This document shows positions 22,126 to 33,364 of a stretch of 64,000 bases of DNA, in pieces. Source of the stretch: Saccharina japonica (lineage: Eukaryota > Sar > Phaeophyceae > Laminariales > Laminariaceae). The first letter of the stretch is position 1. Each line of letters starts with the position of its first letter. The translations under genes and the position numbers were made by a program. Under the pieces are notes generated by a model. The model saw nothing but the letters and a program-made list of their open reading frames with translations. It was not told where the DNA came from and searched no databases. The stretch spans positions 124,001 to 188,000 of the forward strand of contig MEHQ01003861.1 of assembly GCA_008828725.1 (NCBI GenBank). Reading direction: 5' to 3'.

Positions 22126-23619
22126 TTAACAGGCCGGAACAGGTAAGCGGACCATGGCATAACCCGGTGGGCAACCCAGGGGCAGTGTATTTTTATCAGC
22201 GTCGTGGTCCTCATCATCGTTAAGCATAGCTACGTCGTCCGATCCACGAAGTCTCACGGTGCTGTCACCCTCCGTTTCGTCGTCGCCATGCTCGTAGCTC
22301 GACCCTTCGAGATGGTCTACATCCGCTGGAGTAAAAGGGCTTCTCGTCATCCGGGAGTTCCTTGCCGTCATCGGCGCCCATGAACGTGTGCGGCCCGTCC
22401 AGTAGGGTTGCACCCCGTCTTACTGAGAACCGGGTACCCGGTGGCGGGTACCCGGAACCGTCGGGAACCGGAACCGGACCGGGACAAATAATTTACCCCG
22501 GGTAGTTTGAACCCCGGGTACCCGGGTACCCGGGTACCCGTTGATTGTGCTTTACGGAGGCCCCATGACTGGGATATACGTTGGTTTATACATACATACA
22601 CTGTGCCCCTAGACTCTCCCTATCTTTTCCTTTTTTCTTCTACTACAGCCTTCGCACAACACGCGACTAGGGTTGCATCCCGTCTGAGTGAGAACCGGGT
22701 ACCCGGTGGCGGGTACCCGGAACCGTCGGAACCGGAATCGGACCGGCACAAATAAATTTACCCCGGGTATTTGGAGAGGCAGCCTTCTGCCTTCCATCTT
22801 CTTTCTTTGGCATGACTCATCGAGATAATAATAGACGCAATGAAGTCATTCCCTCCCACCGTCCGCCTTACCATGCCACCTGCGGACCTTTCAGACCCGC
22901 TGAAACGCTAAAAGGGGAGAAGATAGTGCATGGTAATCCGGGTACCCGGGTACCCGGGTACCCGGGCTGAAAGCAGGCCGGGTACCCGGTTCCGGTTCCG
23001 TCTGAACCCCCCACAATCCGGTCCGGTTACCGGTTCCAAATTTTGAGGCCGGGGTGCAACCCTATCGTCCAGGTCTTCGAGGTTGATGAGGTTATCGTCG
23101 GTACCGTCTGTTGTTATCGCAAGCCCAGTCTTTTCAAACAGGCTTCTACTTTACAGCTGGTCTGAATCAACGTTTTCGATGGCCTCACCCACCCAGTGCG
23201 TAACAAGACCCTACGGTCGGAGCCAGACAGCATGTTGGTATCCCACGTTTCCACGTTGTCGCCCTTCTCCGACCATGTCTCGACAGTCTTCCCCGCACCC
23301 AACTTGACCAGCCGCCCGTATCCTGCATCCACCGGCTGCACCTCATCCGTGCACCCTGATAGCATCAGTACTGTGGCAGCATTACATCACGAACTCCTGT
23401 GCTAGCGCTGCTGTAAAGAAGTGCAGTATGGGTTGTGCAAGGGAGCAGGACCAACTCATCGAACTGTGTCTGTGAGCCCCCGATGAACGCGTTGACGATA
23501 TATTCCAAGCAAGCAGCAGCACGTGCTTGGGCTCTGCCCACTTTCGACGGTGTGGGACTCGCCGAAGGCCGCGGCCCTAGCATGCGTGCAGTTGTCGATC
23601 CACTCGCGTCCGTTCGCAT
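22126..23619 (-). pseudogene. DDE_1-type (pogo/Tc1-mariner superfamily) transposase, C-terminal relic
   Basis: The minus strand from 23619 encodes pieces of a DDE-superfamily endonuclease. The key block is 'GCTDEVQPVDAGYGRLVK' (frame at 23365-23114), the 'C/N-T-x-x-x-QP-x-D-x-G' motif close to the last catalytic acid of DDE_1 proteins. It is followed by the family-typical 'MLSGSDRRVLL' and 'ACLKRLGL', then 'TDGTDDNLINLEDLD' (about 23110-23065), which resembles the acidic 'TADGSDDDKI' segment of these proteins. The coding sense is interrupted at 23064 by a 662-bp hAT-like element and resumes at 22402 with 'ADDGKELPDDEKPF' and an acidic tail to 22126. Frames shift at least twice, so it is dead. 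The N-terminal half, with its DNA-binding domain and first Asp, is not seen. Confidence 0.65.
22403..23064. mobile_element. hAT-like non-autonomous DNA transposon (copy 3)
   Basis: The 15-bp TIRs are perfect: 'tagggttgcaccccg' (22403-22417) and its inverse (23050-23064). The flanks are 'ccgtccag' (22395-22402) and 'tcgtccag' (23065-23072), 7 of 8 matching. Subterminal arrays of 'gggtacccgg' and 'gaaccggaaccgg' fill both ends. A second left end ('tagggttgcatcccg' at about 22668) repeats inside, suggesting an internal duplication or a nested truncated copy. It interrupts the transposase relic at 22126-23619. Confidence 0.85.
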
Positions 23620-24590
23620 TGGTTTGATTAAACGAAGAGGCTCCCCGAGCTCGCGGTTTTACTCCTCTTCGGTGTGGGAGGCGTCACATCGGTGCTCCCA
23701 CAGCGTGTCAAGGCTAGAAAATGTTTCTGCAGAAACACCGCCTTCGCGCGCGGCGCTGTTTTGCTCATCGAACTGCTGCGTATTCAAGGCTCCCCTTGTG
23801 TCTCAATTCACTCAATGTGGAGAGCGATTTGGGTCTAGCCGTGAACGCCACTGGCAAAATGAGGGCCGCAAGATCTTTGTCCTCGGTGTGCTACAGCAAC
23901 ACTACTACAGGCAGCTGTTCCCCTGGCTCCTCTTTCTCCTCCCTGTGGGAATGTTTAACAACGTATTCCCAGTCCTCTGTTGTCGGGTGTCTGAGTCGAA
24001 AAACAGTGTTTTTGTGGGGTGAAACAAATTGAAAAAATTGAAATCGTAAAAAACAAAATTAATTAAAAAAACAATAAAAGCTACGAGTACACACTGCTGT
24101 AACGGGTCACCAAATTGAAAAAATGTGTTCGCTGAAAACCTGAAAGATGTTACTCGCGACTGCCAGGGGCAGGCAGCAGGTTTTTCCGAAGGTGTCGGGG
24201 ATTCACCCCAGGGGGGTAATAGGCCTTTCTATTTTGCAGCAGGGGCCCAGCCTCGCGTCTTTCATATTTTTTAGAAATGTCAGCCTGGCCTTCTTATTAG
24301 CCTGTTACGTATTAGGTGTCCTGTACTGTACCCAACCTGATAGTCTAGTACCTAAATGGTCTACAGTAGTACCATGCAAGCTTCTCCCTTTTACAAACAA
24401 AATCATAATCTATATTTCATTATAGAAAGAAACGGGTGTTTGGTTGGCAAAACTATACCGGGTATATGGCAAAAAGTCGCGTGCTAGTCTTTTTTAGGCT
24501 CTGTATACGTAAAGCGTCATGTATCCGATGCTGTTCCTGTGAGCCTTGCCGCTCTGTGACTCCTTTATTTTCTCTTCAAGAAACACTCCT
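23620..24590. other. Non-coding stretch, one MITE fragment
   Basis: A 196-codon plus-strand frame ends at 24022 but overlaps the antisense transposase relic and has no recognisable domain. At about 24285-24345 'gtattaggtgtcctgtactg' matches the right end of the 25503 MITE family. Nothing else was identified. Confidence 0.4.
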
Positions 24591-24592
24591 CG

Positions 24593-24937
24593 CCGCGGTA
24601 CAGTAGCCTTTACCGCACCACTGAATTATTATCTAGGATAAAGTATGGAAATCGGGGAATATTTTATTATATACCTTTTAGTGTGGTCGACCAATTTTTC
24701 AAAAACAAAAAAAACGCCTGCTTTTTTCGACACAAAGCTCATAAGGGTCGGGGCAGGGACGGGGTTGGGGTTAGGGTTAGGGTTAGGGTTAGGGTCTAAA
24801 GTAGTGTTTTCGGCGTTTTTCTAAATTTTCGGTATCATAACACTGGAACCACACGCGGGCCACAACTAAGTCCCCGATTTCTATATTGTATCCTATATAA
24901 TAATTCAGAATTGCGGTAAAGGCGACTCCCGCGGTAG
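24593..24937. mobile_element. Foldback element enclosing a telomere-like tract
   Basis: The left arm (about 24593-24663: 'ccgcggta', 'cctttaccgca', 'ctgaattattatctaggata', 'gaaatcgggga') is inverted at about 24862-24937. Between the arms lies an interstitial (TTAGGG)n tract. There is no coding capacity. Confidence 0.7.
24771..24795 (+). repeat. Interstitial telomere-like (TTAGGG)4
   Basis: There are four consecutive ttaggg units, preceded by degenerate 'gacggggttgggg'. It sits inside an inverted-repeat element, so it is not a chromosome end. Confidence 0.9.
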
Positions 24938-25502
24938 CTACTCTCTACTTTTTTACTAAAAAACAGATCCTGGAATTACAACCCTTAACAAATTATCACA
25001 CACTCTCGCCGCCACAAACTGCACATTGCTCTCTCGTCCCTTCGATGCTTATATACAACCAATCGTTCTCAATATCAACACAAAGCAGTGATGGGTAATA
25101 AGTTGTGAGGGTACGAAGTGTACCACACACTAAAATCATAATATTACAAAATAATCCTATGTACAATCATTACGAGTATAATGATATTATTTTGGGCCAT
25201 ATAAAATAATCAGCAACCAAATAATTCCCGATTTGGAGTCGATGTACGAGTACAACCCTAACCCTGTTTGGCTGTGCTGAGACGAGACTTAAGGGGAACG
25301 TTTCCTGCCTTTATTTATGATTCTTCTTCTGCTTCATTTTATTTTTATCGGTCGTTTGTTTTCTCTTCCAGTGCATCTGGCAAAAAACTATTATGAAATA
25401 TGTGACGGCGCATATACCGAATGCACCAAATGAATATTAATATATTCGATCGACGGCAATTTCACTACCCCGATACCAGGTATATAGTCTACACACGTCA
25501 TA

Positions 25503-25672
25503 CACAGTACAGGACACCTAATAAGAAACATGCTGATAAGAGAGCCAGGCTGAGATTACGGGATAATAAGAAATACGGGAGTCGTTATCTTGTAATTAGT
25601 GTAGAAATCGCCCCTTCCTATATTATAAATCCAGCCTGAACCAGGTTTTATGTTTCGTATTAGGTGTGCTGT
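25503..25672. mobile_element. ~170-bp MITE, 'cagtacaggacacct' family
   Basis: The left end 'cagtacaggacacctaataa' and the right end 'gtattaggtgtgctgtac' are imperfect inverses. Internally it has 'agagccaggctgagatt' and 'tccagcctgaaccagg'. Related copies or halves occur at 20600, 24285, 29340-29480 and 29506-29668. Confidence 0.65.
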
Positions 25673-25767
25673 ACAGTACTGTACACATATCCCTCTCGCT
25701 GCTCTGTTCCTATCTTTCAAAAATATAGTTAATAGTTGTAAACGGATTCAACTGACTAAAACGGCTA

Positions 25768-25937
25768 ATAGCGTGGGAAAGAACACACAACTTTATGCGA
25801 GTCGGCCGGGAAAATAAAGGGCGGAAGTCTCTCACCATAAACATGCAACGCACAAACGGTAGCGAGGGAGGAGAGAGAGGAGGCTACTTGGTGGCCCCGG
25901 ATCTGAGTTACGACTACCGAGGAGATTAAAATAATGG
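25768..25937 (+). mobile_element. SINE body fragment (diverged)
   Basis: It contains 'agcgtgggaaagaacacaca', 'gagaggaggctacttggtgg' and 'atctgagttacgactaccga', which follow the SINE body order. The head and A tail are lacking. Confidence 0.6.
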
Positions 25938-26555
25938 CAAATAAAGTATAAGAGAACCAAATATAAAAAGTGGCTTCATTGGCCGGGAGTTGTAACTACC
26001 TTGAACGTTTTTCGAAATGCCAGGTATATGGGGGTTTTCCGTCAAGTACCCCCTGCTTCAAAAGCACGAACAGTGCCCGCACTTGTTCATTACCCAAGCG
26101 TTGCTCACAACACACACCTACAAGGCAACAGTGAATGCCTTTCCAGGAGTTTCAACACAATATACGCACACGCGCAGGGCCGGGCGAGTTCGTCGAGCAA
26201 GAAACAAGACCAACCAAGATCATATTTCTATATATTTTTCAACAAAGCCCCCCCACCGGCGTCTTGCCCCGCAAGTGAGTTATCTTCCGTGTTTAGTCGG
26301 CTACGGCGTTCAGAGATATGCATTACCCTCGCTGTCTCTCTCGTTTTTTCGATACTACTGTCTCGAGGCTAGGGCCAATATCAACACTCGTATGTGTCCC
26401 CCTCGTCGGGTGTGTGGTGTGTATGCACGGCGCGCGCATCCAAACGATTGGTGTCTTCCGTCCTGGCACGGTATGTTCCAGATATAATAGGATTAGCCCG
26501 ACATGGGAGACTAATCCTGAAGCATTCGAGGATATGCTATCCATGCAGATTCAGA

Positions 26556-26735
26556 TGTGTGTTTTTTACAGTAAACCCGTATTTTTACCCGTTAACATGC
26601 GGACCCTGGTGTCCGTGACCGTGCTGATTCTTCCTCTTAGCGAGACAGAAGCTCCATTTTCACAAAACCCCGGTACCGACATAACCACTTTGAAACCCAA
26701 AGCGCAGAGGGAACAATGCAATGCCATATCGACGT
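26556..26735 (-). mobile_element. Old LINE terminal fragment (minus)
   Basis: It runs through the reverse complement of the LINE tail ('gtgtgttttttacag', 'taaacccgtatttttacccg', 'ggtgtccgtgaccgtgctga', 'gcaatgccatatcgacg') with heavy divergence. It represents an older subfamily than the plus-strand copy that follows. Confidence 0.65.
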
Positions 26736-26767
26736 ACTTTGAGCAGCATGCTGGCGCGGGGAACGCA

Positions 26768-27932
26768 TTGTTTTTTTTTTTTTTTTTTTCGTTTTGTTTC
26801 GTCTTTTTCAGTTTCGTTGTTACTCTCGTTCTTATCACTGCGATGAGGAAGAAGTACTACCTGGCTGGGTGGATGGCGAACTGGGTATTGTTTTCCTTGG
26901 TTATTTCTGGTGTTTTTTATTTTTTTATTTTAATTCTTTCATGTTTTTGCTTGGTGTAACGCCTGTTGTAGCGGGCACGACAGCGATGCTACAATCCCTC
27001 GCATCATCCATTTGTTTTGGTTTATTTTTTATTTTTGCCGTGATCGCTTTTGCCTTTGTCTCTCCGCCCCCCCGTATTTTCCTAGGACTTTCTTTGGCTG
27101 CTTAGCTACGTACGTATACATTTTGTTTTTTGTTACTTCCTCTTCTCTTTCCTGGACTCTCGTGTGAGGCACGAGGACGAAACGGAACTGAGTAGGAAGT
27201 GCCACGTACCCGTAGTATGGGTGGCGCCCAAGGGAATGGAGACAGGGGGTGGGGGGGTTCGTAGGGAAACCGCGGCGGACGAAAGCAGGAGGAAGACGGC
27301 AAACAGAGTAGGTACCAGTACCAGACCGACTAGCTGGTAGAACCTGCCTGTACTACGGGCACAAACCTGCCTCAGCTGGCTGGAAGGTACTTTTGGTGTG
27401 CTCTAGCAGCCTGTCTTTTCCTGTCTGGCTGCCTGTCTTTTCCTGTCGTTCTTAGTCTTGCTTTTGGTGGCACTGTTTTTTTTTCGGTTTATTTCATTTC
27501 ATTTCGTTTCGTTTCATTTCATTTGGTTTCTGTTAACTAGATGTCGCATCTCATCTGGGAGAAGCACGACATTTGTTTTTTTTCTTTTTCATTTTGTCAT
27601 GCTTTTGTTTGGTTTCTTGATTGTTGATTTGCTTCAGTATGTTTACTTTCTATTATTTTTCCTTTTCGCTTTTTTCTTTCTTTTCTCTTGTTTTTCTCTT
27701 GCATGCACCTGGATTGCTAGAAGGGTAGGTCTTGCCTGTCGTATATGGTATTGCATTGTCTGCTCTGCTTACTGCACTGAGCGTAGTATCTCTGTGTCGT
27801 AGTTTTGTGACCACAGAACTGGTACCTTTTTAGGATGATGAATCGGCACGGACACTGGGTGTGCTGGATGTCGACGGGTAGAAAGGAAGGTTTAATGTGA
27901 AGAACACACACACACACACGCACACACACATT
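26768..27932 (+). mobile_element. LINE copy with complete long 3' UTR
   Basis: It starts at a T run (26769-26790). It then carries 'actctcgttcttatcactgc', 'gaagtactacctggctgggt', 'gcacgacagcgatgctacaa', 'ttttcctaggactttctttg', the ORF-tail-like block (about 27160-27345), the distal UTR and a (CA)n tail at about 27902-27930. It matches the UTR order of the ORF-bearing minus copy at 7864-9434 and lacks the ORF itself. Confidence 0.8.
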
Positions 27933-28460
27933 GTCGGGGCGCAACAATATGAACGGTAAGAAATGAAGTGTTTCGGAGGAACGGAATATTAGTTGCTTCA
28001 TTCGAGGTAGTGCGCGCCGGGGAGTCATGGCGCCAGGTTTGTGAGCAGACACATTTTTTTTGTATTTCATGAAGAAGTTCACTGGTCAACTTTCAAGACC
28101 AGTGACTCATTTTCTACGGTATATATCTAGAGGTGTGTACGTCGTGCCGACGACAAACTACTGCATGTTGCCTGCACGTGACAAGGGGTTTACGTTTTTG
28201 CCGTCCGGTATATAATAGTGGTGCCGTTGCGCAGGACGCGTCTAACCAAACCCAAGGGAAACAAAGCATCGCCTTTCGCGCGAGGAAAAAGCACTCAGCA
28301 CTTAGAGAGGCCAGGCGGTTACATGACCCGGCCGGGCCGACTGAACAACTACACGGGGCACCGGGGTTGGGGGTGGTAGTGGTATTACAACCACGCCATA
28401 TATGAAGTATTATCGAAACAATCCTACTAATACGGCTGCACAATACGCAACTTTCCAAGG
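27933..28460. other. Non-coding stretch, no gene seen
   Basis: Overlapping frames of about 90-115 codons occur on both strands without recognisable motifs. Confidence 0.4.
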
Positions 28461-28465
28461 TAATG

Positions 28466-28960
28466 TTCTGTAGGGTACCAAGGTTATGTTCTGTAGGGTA
28501 CCTACAGAACCATACCCGGGGTATTTACCCCGGGTATTACCCTACAGAGAACTTCTGTGAGTTCTGTAAGGGTTTGATACCCTTACCCGGAACTTCTGTA
28601 AGTTCTGTACGACCTTCATACCCGTACCCGGAACTTCTGCAAGTTCTGTACGCCCCGTTTCACAATACCCGGGGTACCGGTATAACGTTTTTGTACCTGC
28701 CCGGAACTTCTGTGAGTTCTGTACGCCCGTGCCACAATACCCGGAACTTCTGTGAGTTCTGTAAGGGTTTCATACCCTAACCCGGAACTTCTGTAAGTTC
28801 TGTAAGACATTCATACCCTTACCCGGAACTTCTGTAAGTTCTGTAAGACATTCATACCCGTACCCGGAACTTCTGTAAGTTCTGTAAGACCTTTTGCACA
28901 ATACCCCGGGTAAGGGTATACCCTCGGCACAATACCCTGGGTGCCGGTATCTATTCGGTA
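28466..28960 (+). repeat. Hairpin minisatellite array 1 (8 units)
   Basis: Eight units start with 'gaacttctgtaagttctgta' or a close variant from 28549, most about 41 bp apart. Each core is self-complementary (GAACTT, loop CTGT, AAGTTC). Spacers alternate between 'catacccgtacccg' and longer 'cacaatacccggggta' types. The array is preceded by the palindrome-rich 'accccgggtat' sequence and 'gttctgtagggtac'. Confidence 0.85.
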
Positions 28961-29339
28961 TAGACCATACTTTCACGTACGGTCTTATAGTACCACGCTA
29001 TGGCTCTTTTTTGTTTTTCTTGCATATTTCGCCGCCCAAAGATAAAAATGATACGTTCTATTAATAATATTGATATTAGACTGTGTAACAGGTGCGTATG
29101 ATATTACATACTATATATATTATCCGTATAATATGTATTATACGTATTGTACGTATCGTAATCGTACGTTCACGTCGTACGTACACATCGCATTATACGC
29201 ATCGTAATGCCTACCTGTACGTACGTACGTAGCTACTCTTGGTTTTTTTTTTGTCGGTTCACCGGCGCTTTCACGAGGACACAAGAGCAGTAGGGGGCAC
29301 GAAATTAGAAACAGGGTATTATTTAATAGTGAAAAAGCC

Positions 29340-29668
29340 ACTCTGATATTTAGAGGAAATCATAACTTCGAGATTCGTTTATATTGAAGTTATTATGTTA
29401 TTGTAGCGTTGAGAGCACCCTTTCTTGAATAAGAAATGCAGCTTTGGCCAGCTTTCCTGTTTTTTGTAAGGTGTCCTGTACTACTGCTGTACAGTACAGT
29501 ACACCTAATGAGAAAAAGGCTAAAAAGAAAGGCAGGCTCATATTTAAAAGGAGACTAAGAACTTCGGGATCGTTATGTTGAAAATAGTGTAGAAAGCACC
29601 CTCTCTCGCATAAGAAATCCAGCCTGGACCAGATTTTATATTTCTTACTACTCGTAGGTGTGCTGTAC
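29340..29668. mobile_element. Two adjacent MITEs of the 'cagtacaggacacct' family
   Basis: One right half ends about 29480 ('aaggtgtcctgtactactg'). A second copy spans about 29506-29668, from 'gtacagtacacctaatgaga' to 'cgtaggtgtgctgtac', with the family interior 'aaatccagcctggaccag'. Confidence 0.55.
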
Positions 29669-29724
29669 GGTATTGGTATGAAAACTTTGGAAGATTGTTT
29701 CTATAGGTTACGTAAATAACCATA

Positions 29725-30211
29725 CCCGGGGTTTTTCCCGGGTATTACTACCCTACAAAGAACTTCTGTGAGTTCTGTGCGACACTCATACCCGTACCCG
29801 GAACTTGTGTAAGTTCTGTACGCCCGTGCCACAATACCCGGGGTACGGGTACAATTTGTTTATACCCGTACGGAACTTCTGTGAGTTCTGTACGCCTGTG
29901 CCACAATACCCGGAACTTCTGTGAGTTCTGTAACACTCTCATACCCGTACCCGGAACTTCTGTGAGTTCTGTACGACATCTATACCCGTACCCGAAACTT
30001 CTGTATGTTCTGTACGCCCCGTGCCACAATACCCGGGGTAAGGGTACAACTATTTTCGACCCCCACGGAACTTCTGTGAGTTCTGTACGCCTGTGTCACA
30101 ATACCCGGAACTTCTGTGAGTTCTGTAACAATTTCATACCCGTACCCGGAACTTCTGTAAGTTCTGTAACACTTCCATACCCGTACCCTAAATCCACAAA
30201 CCCTACAGAAC
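29725..30211 (+). repeat. Hairpin minisatellite array 2 (9 units)
   Basis: There are nine units of the same 'gaacttctgtgagttctgta' type from 29759, with the same two spacer classes and three long 'acaatacccggggta' spacers at regular intervals. It ends with 'accctacagaac' at about 30199-30210, the inverse of 'gttctgtagggt' before array 1. The two arrays may therefore be one element bounded by inverted ends. Confidence 0.85.
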
Positions 30212-30214
30212 CTG

Positions 30215-30644
30215 ACCTTGAAGTTGAAGTGTAAATATGACGCGAAACCGGGCAGTCGTTGTGTTCGAGTGTAGACGAACGATAACCTGCCGAAAAGGTA
30301 GACTGGTCGAGTGCCAGACAAATCGCACACCTGGGCGCTCTTTAATCATGTGCATATTTTTATCGACGAGTTAATTTACTCATATAATACATGCTGCAGA
30401 TGATAAAAAATATATTAATTGTTCGCACTTCGGCTTCGTAGGATACATCGAGAATTCCCCCAGGCCTAAATAACATACTATTGACGGCATTCGGCGAAGA
30501 CCTGCATAGGGTCTGGCAGAAAGTGCTCAACTCGAATAATGTGCAAACGTGAGAAATTAATGTGTCGTCAGCGGATGAAGAGCTTGCTACACATAAAAAG
30601 TATATAGTATGTAACACATACATATATAAGTTTTTGGAAAATGG
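30215..30644. other. Non-coding stretch, no gene seen
   Basis: A minus-strand frame (30360-30794) has no recognisable domain and runs into the inverted repeat that follows. Confidence 0.4.
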
Positions 30645-31557
30645 CCATTTGGGGGTATACCCCCTGCTTTTACGGCCATTTGGGGGTAGGGTCAACATGC
30701 GCCCGCGGGAAGGGCTCCCGCGGGCCCAAACAGGCCTCAAACGCCATTCCGAAGGCCTGGCGAGATGCCCGAAGCCCATGCCAAGCACGCACATGTTTTT
30801 TTTGTTTTTTTTTTAGGCACGTCTATGGGCCTTACAGGACGGCGGCGCACGAGGGAGCAAACTAAGCCCCCCGTTTGACCACATCTCGGGGGGGGATAAC
30901 CCCACGTACCTACTAAATTTATCTACTCCCCCCGATTGACCACATTTTTCACCCCGTTCGACCGAAACCATACCCCCGTTTGACCATCTGCGACAGCCTC
31001 AAAAACGACTACAGCAGTACGTATCCACGTCACCGCCGAACAGACCGAATAGACCACGGGGCGGAACATCCAGAACTCGCGAATAGTCTGGATCGTTTGC
31101 CCCCCAAAATATCGGCGGAACAACATAAAAATCAAATCTTTATAGGCGACATGAAGATATCGGTTCTTCTTCTGATGGGAAAAGCAAGTGGTGTGAGAAG
31201 CAGGACACATACGGGTACGAGATGCTCGGCGTATCTCAGGGGGTCGTGGGTTGCGGGGTGTTTCGTGCTGGGTGCGTGGTGCTTCGTTGCTGGGTGCTGT
31301 GCGTCATGGATGCTCGGTGCTTGGTTTTGTCGGACGGGAGGGGTCTTTGGGACACGAACAACATCAGGCGCAACGTTCGTTCGTTAGTGTTATTGAGAGG
31401 TGCTCTCCTCCCGTCCCCCATCGTATCCATCCCCCGAGACCGCTTGCGACGGAGCACACGATATGTTGACCTATGTTATACTACTCGTACTATACTACTT
31501 CTACTACTGCTACGGCTACTCTACTACTACTACCTACTACTACTACTACTACTACTA

Positions 31558-31591
<34 letters not shown>

Positions 31592-32935
31592 AACTTCTTA
31601 CTACTACTGCTACTACTACTACATTAATACTACTTCTACTACTGATCGAGATTGACGAGTACCGGAGCCGTTTGCCGCCTTGGGTTCCTCTTTTTTTCTG
31701 TAGCCTTTATTTCCCGGCATCTGTTAGTTCCGCCTCTCCTCTCCTTTCCCTTTCGTTGGTGTTGGCCCCTCATCCTGTTCTTCCTTCCCAAGGATTGGGG
31801 GGCAAGGGGCTTACTTGCTGTTTTCGCGTTGGTCCTTGTGTAGTCGCAACCAATCTGGTTACAGACGTACTGGTACGTGATAAGTTTCAGCAGTGATTGT
31901 TTTTAACTACGGTAATTACGGGGAACACAGGTAACTTATAACATTACGGGTAACCACGAAGAAACGGCAACTACGATTACTCGTAACTAACTCCACACGG
32001 TCTTTGTGCACTCAATGCGCCGAGTACTCTTGACAGTAGGTTGTCGCCCCTGAAAGAAATTTGCTCCAAATCCAGGTCGCGGGACGGTCTCTATGTGAGA
32101 GTGTTTTTATGAACAAAATGCGGATGAATTTGTCGAAACGGTGCACAACAGATGNCACGTATGGTGATCGATCGTAGTAGTATACGTAAAGGCTATAAGT
32201 ACTACGTAAAGGGCTGGCATTTGGCGGACTTTGGTTCAGTACGTAGCGATGTAAACCGTATTTTTTCATCAAGCAGTTTAGAGTACCACGCACCCAGCAC
32301 GAAACACCCAGCAACCCACGACCCCCTGAGATACGCCGAGCATCTCGTACCCGTATGTGTCCTGCTTCTCACACCACTTGCTTTTCCCATCAGAAGAAGA
32401 GCCGATATCTTCATGTCGCCTATGAAGATTTGATTTTTATGTTGTTCCGCCGATATTTTGGGGGGCAAACGATCCAGACTATTCGCGAGTTCTGGATGTT
32501 CCGCCCCGTGGTCTATTCGGTCTGTTCGGCGGTGACGTGGATACGTACTGCTGTAGTCGTTTTAGAGGCTGTCGCAGATGGTCAAACGGGGGTATGGTTT
32601 CGGTCGAACGGGGTGAAAAAAGTGGTCAATCGGGGGGAGTAGATAAATTTAGTAGGTACGTGGGGTTATCCCCCCCCGAGATGTGGTCAAACGGGGGGCT
32701 TAGTTTGCTCCCTCGTGCGCCGCCGTCCTGTAAGGCCCAAAGACGTGCCTAAAAAAAAACAAAAACATGTGCGTGCTTGGCATGGGCTTCGGGCATCTCG
32801 CCAGGCCTTCGGAATGGCGTTTGAGGCCTGTTTGGGCCCGCGGGAGCCCTTTCCGCGGGCGCATGTTGACCCTACCCCCAAATGGCCGTAAAACCAGGGG
32901 GGTATACCCCCAAATGACCATTTCCCTATTATTTT
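30645..32935. repeat. Large inverted repeat 1 (arms ~645 bp)
   Basis: The left arm 30645-31287 and right arm 32288-32935 are highly similar inverses. Shared landmarks are 'ggccatttgggggtatac', 'cccgcgggaagggctcccg', 'aacaggcctcaaacgccatt', 'acagcagtacgtatccacgt' and 'ttgccccccaaaatatcggc'. The 1.0-kb spacer holds a TAC microsatellite and the only N of the window (32155). Open frames inside the arms are mirrored and not credible genes. It is related to 43145-44625. No target duplication was found at the ends. Confidence 0.85.
31478..31640 (+). repeat. (TAC)n microsatellite
   Basis: An imperfect (TAC)n tract of about 160 bp. The Tyr-, Thr- and Leu-rich frames across it are artefacts of the repeat. 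The inverse (TAG)n version is at 43662-43760 in the related inverted repeat. Confidence 0.9.
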
Positions 32936-32937
32936 TT

Positions 32938-33100
32938 CGCACATCCGATTAAGTATCTTCGTCTTTCTTTTCTGTCGCCATCTTATCTTGGATCCGGTGT
33001 AACTAAGTAGGCTCTTCTCCCCCCACACTCGTACGGTACGTGCCTTTATTTTCATCACGAGGAAATTTCAGCACCTCCTTTTTACCCCGCCGACTCGCGT
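32938..33100 (-). mobile_element. SINE fragment (minus)
   Basis: The minus-strand order is 'gtaccgta', 'gagcctacttagttacaccg' and 'agatacttaatcgg' with an A-rich end next to the inverted-repeat arm. The head is missing. The duplicate is at 44640-44815. Confidence 0.6.
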
Positions 33101-33364
33101 CGATACATAGTCCCTAACGTCTTGCAACAAGGCCACACTAGCTTTCCGTCAATATGAATGCTGGTAGTGGTATGTAAACAAATTCACAATATCCTAAAAA
33201 TAATGGAGTTGTGAGTGTCGTAAGGGCTTTTAAGCGGGCATTTTGTATCTGAACAGCAAACACAGAATTTACAAAGGTTAACTGCCTGACGACAGGTACT
33301 TATCCATATCCATGCATATACCTATCCACGCTTATACCTACGTAGACACGTTGACTAGAAGGTT

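Noticed and set aside
23435..24022. 196-codon plus-strand ORF
   Set aside because: It overlaps the antisense transposase relic in its first part and shows no domain. Probably a shadow frame.
24771..24795. Chromosome end or fusion point
   Set aside because: Only four TTAGGG units, enclosed by inverted arms of a small element. Similar tracts recur in another such element.
26318..26959. 213-codon plus-strand ORF
   Set aside because: Its second half crosses an antisense LINE tail and the T-rich start of another LINE. No domain in the first half.
28549..30170. CRISPR-like arrays
   Set aside because: The regular repeat with spacers is superficially similar, but spacers are themselves repeated, no cas genes exist and the genome is eukaryotic.
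31222..31896. 224-codon plus-strand ORF
   Set aside because: It runs through an inverted-repeat arm and a TAC microsatellite. The long Leu/Thr/Tyr tracts are repeat translations.
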